Part shown: piece after piece, positions 31,796 to 32,417 of the stretch
Numbering within the stretch: the stretch's first letter is position 1
How the letters are laid out: each line of letters opens with the position of its first letter
Source of the DNA: an uncultured Bacteroidales bacterium
Lineage (GTDB): Bacteria; Bacteroidota; Bacteroidia; Bacteroidales; FEN-979
Direction: 5' to 3'
Assembly (NCBI GenBank): GCA_903945175.1
Contig: CAJAUM010000074.1
Location: 1 to 32,417, forward strand
DNA: 32,417 bases
Program-made: the position numbers and the translations under genes
The notes under the pieces: model-generated
Seen by the model: the letters and a program-made list of their open reading frames with translations, nothing else
Database searches by the model: none
What the model was told of the DNA's origin: nothing

Positions 31796-32417
31796 TCATT
31801 GGCTTTGCTGGTAATATTCCCAGGAGGAGAGGATCCTTTTCACCGTGACCAGGGATGAGGTATCCACGACAAATTCACTGAACCCAATCGGGTGAAGCGG
31901 GTTGGCCCAGTCGTAGGTATATCCGAGCCTTGTCCATGGAAAGGCCGCGGTGGAGGAGGTGTCATACTTGTTTTTGATCTCATTCATAAACCAGGATATG
32001 TGTTTCTGGCTTGCCGTGGAGGGGAAATAGAGCTCCGCCTCATGGTCGGTGATCTCAGGATCGGGGGTGGAGCGGAACAGGTTCTCAGGGTAAACCCAGA
32101 ATTCGACAAAATAGTCGTTCTGGGTGTCGGGCGGCATGCCCAGCATCTGGGCGATGCGCAAATGGAGGTCGGATTGGGTATTGAAATGGCTTTTTTTAAG
32201 AAACCCCATAATTTCCGGAACCGTCGTGATCCAGGAAAGATAGGCCATGTTGTTGCTTGTTTTGAAGGTCTTTCCTACCGGCCAGTACTGGGTGGTACCT
32301 TGTTTCATCCATGACACCACCAGCAGACGCATCTTCCCGGTTGAATCGCCCGACCAGGTGAGGTTCCCCTCTCCGGCCATGCTGTCGTTGTAATAATTTA
32401 TGGAGACAAGGCTCCGG
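31796..32417 (-). CDS. Partial protein of unknown function, N-terminus outside the window
   Basis: At least 206 aa. The frame stays open from the stop at 31796 to the right edge of the window, reading SLVSINYYNDSMAGEG at the edge, so the N-terminus is cut by the window. The ATG at 32380 is probably internal. The visible part is rich in Trp, Tyr and Phe, with no signal, no lipobox and no recognisable motif. It may be part of a secreted or envelope protein (segments YFVEFWVYPENLF and ELYFPSTASQKHISWF). I do not recognise it. It is convergent with preA, 13 nt away. Confidence 0.6.
   Translation of the reverse strand, partial: RSLVSINYYNDSMAGEGNLTWSGDSTGKMRLLVVSWMKQGTTQYWPVGKTFKTSNNMAYLSWITTVPEIMGFLKKSHFNTQSDLHLRIAQMLGMPPDTQNDYFVEFWVYPENLFRSTPDPEITDHEAELYFPSTASQKHISWFMNEIKNKYDTSSTAAFPWTRLGYTYDWANPLHPIGFSEFVVDTSSLVTVKRILSSWEYYQQSQ

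Overview
This window looks like a chromosomal segment of a Bacteroidota bacterium, probably of the Bacteroidales/Marinilabiliales type. Three secreted proteins end in type IX secretion (T9SS) sorting domains. There are lipoproteins with a Cys-Lys-Lys start after the lipobox. Several promoters fit the Bacteroidota pattern (TTTG, about 20 nt, TAnnTTTG), and Shine-Dalgarno sites are mostly weak. No rRNA, tRNA, CRISPR array, insertion sequence or phage gene was found.

Region 1 (1-6256): a hairpin, a PLP-dependent Orn/Lys/Arg decarboxylase with an unusually strong Shine-Dalgarno site, two lipoprotein alpha/beta hydrolases on the minus strand, a decayed ORF, and a multipass membrane protein. Region 2 (6246-15401): envelope and secreted proteins. 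These are a PNGase F-like glycoamidase carrying a large LamG-containing insertion, a GH53 endo-galactanase, a beta-barrel protein, a secreted protein of unknown family, a GH16-like protein and an Omp85-like barrel. The glycoamidase, the GH53 enzyme and the GH16-like protein carry T9SS tails, which suggests extracellular glycan and glycoprotein use.

Region 3 (15519-26431) is the main locus: a membrane-bound uptake [NiFe] hydrogenase and its maturation system. The plus-strand operon encodes the Tat-exported small subunit, the large subunit, cytochrome b and the maturation protease. The convergent minus-strand operon hypF-C-D-E-A-B supplies a complete Hyp set. A His-rich nickel-type transporter is divergent from hypF. 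The small subunit has all six cysteines expected for the [4Fe-3S] proximal cluster of oxygen-tolerant group 1d hydrogenases. The two operons meet at a block of short tandem repeats that supplies the last codons of hypB. hypF contains a pentapeptide-repeat insertion and seems to begin at a non-canonical ATT codon.

Region 4 (26444-32417): an MBOAT O-acyltransferase with an AlgX/AlgJ-like partner (polysaccharide O-acetylation), the two-subunit NAD(P)-dependent dihydropyrimidine dehydrogenase PreT/PreA, and a protein of unknown function cut by the window edge.

I see no clearly new multi-gene system. The best leads are the PNGase F domain split by an insertion, the oxygen-tolerant hydrogenase with a minimal maturation set, and the unusual hypF gene.
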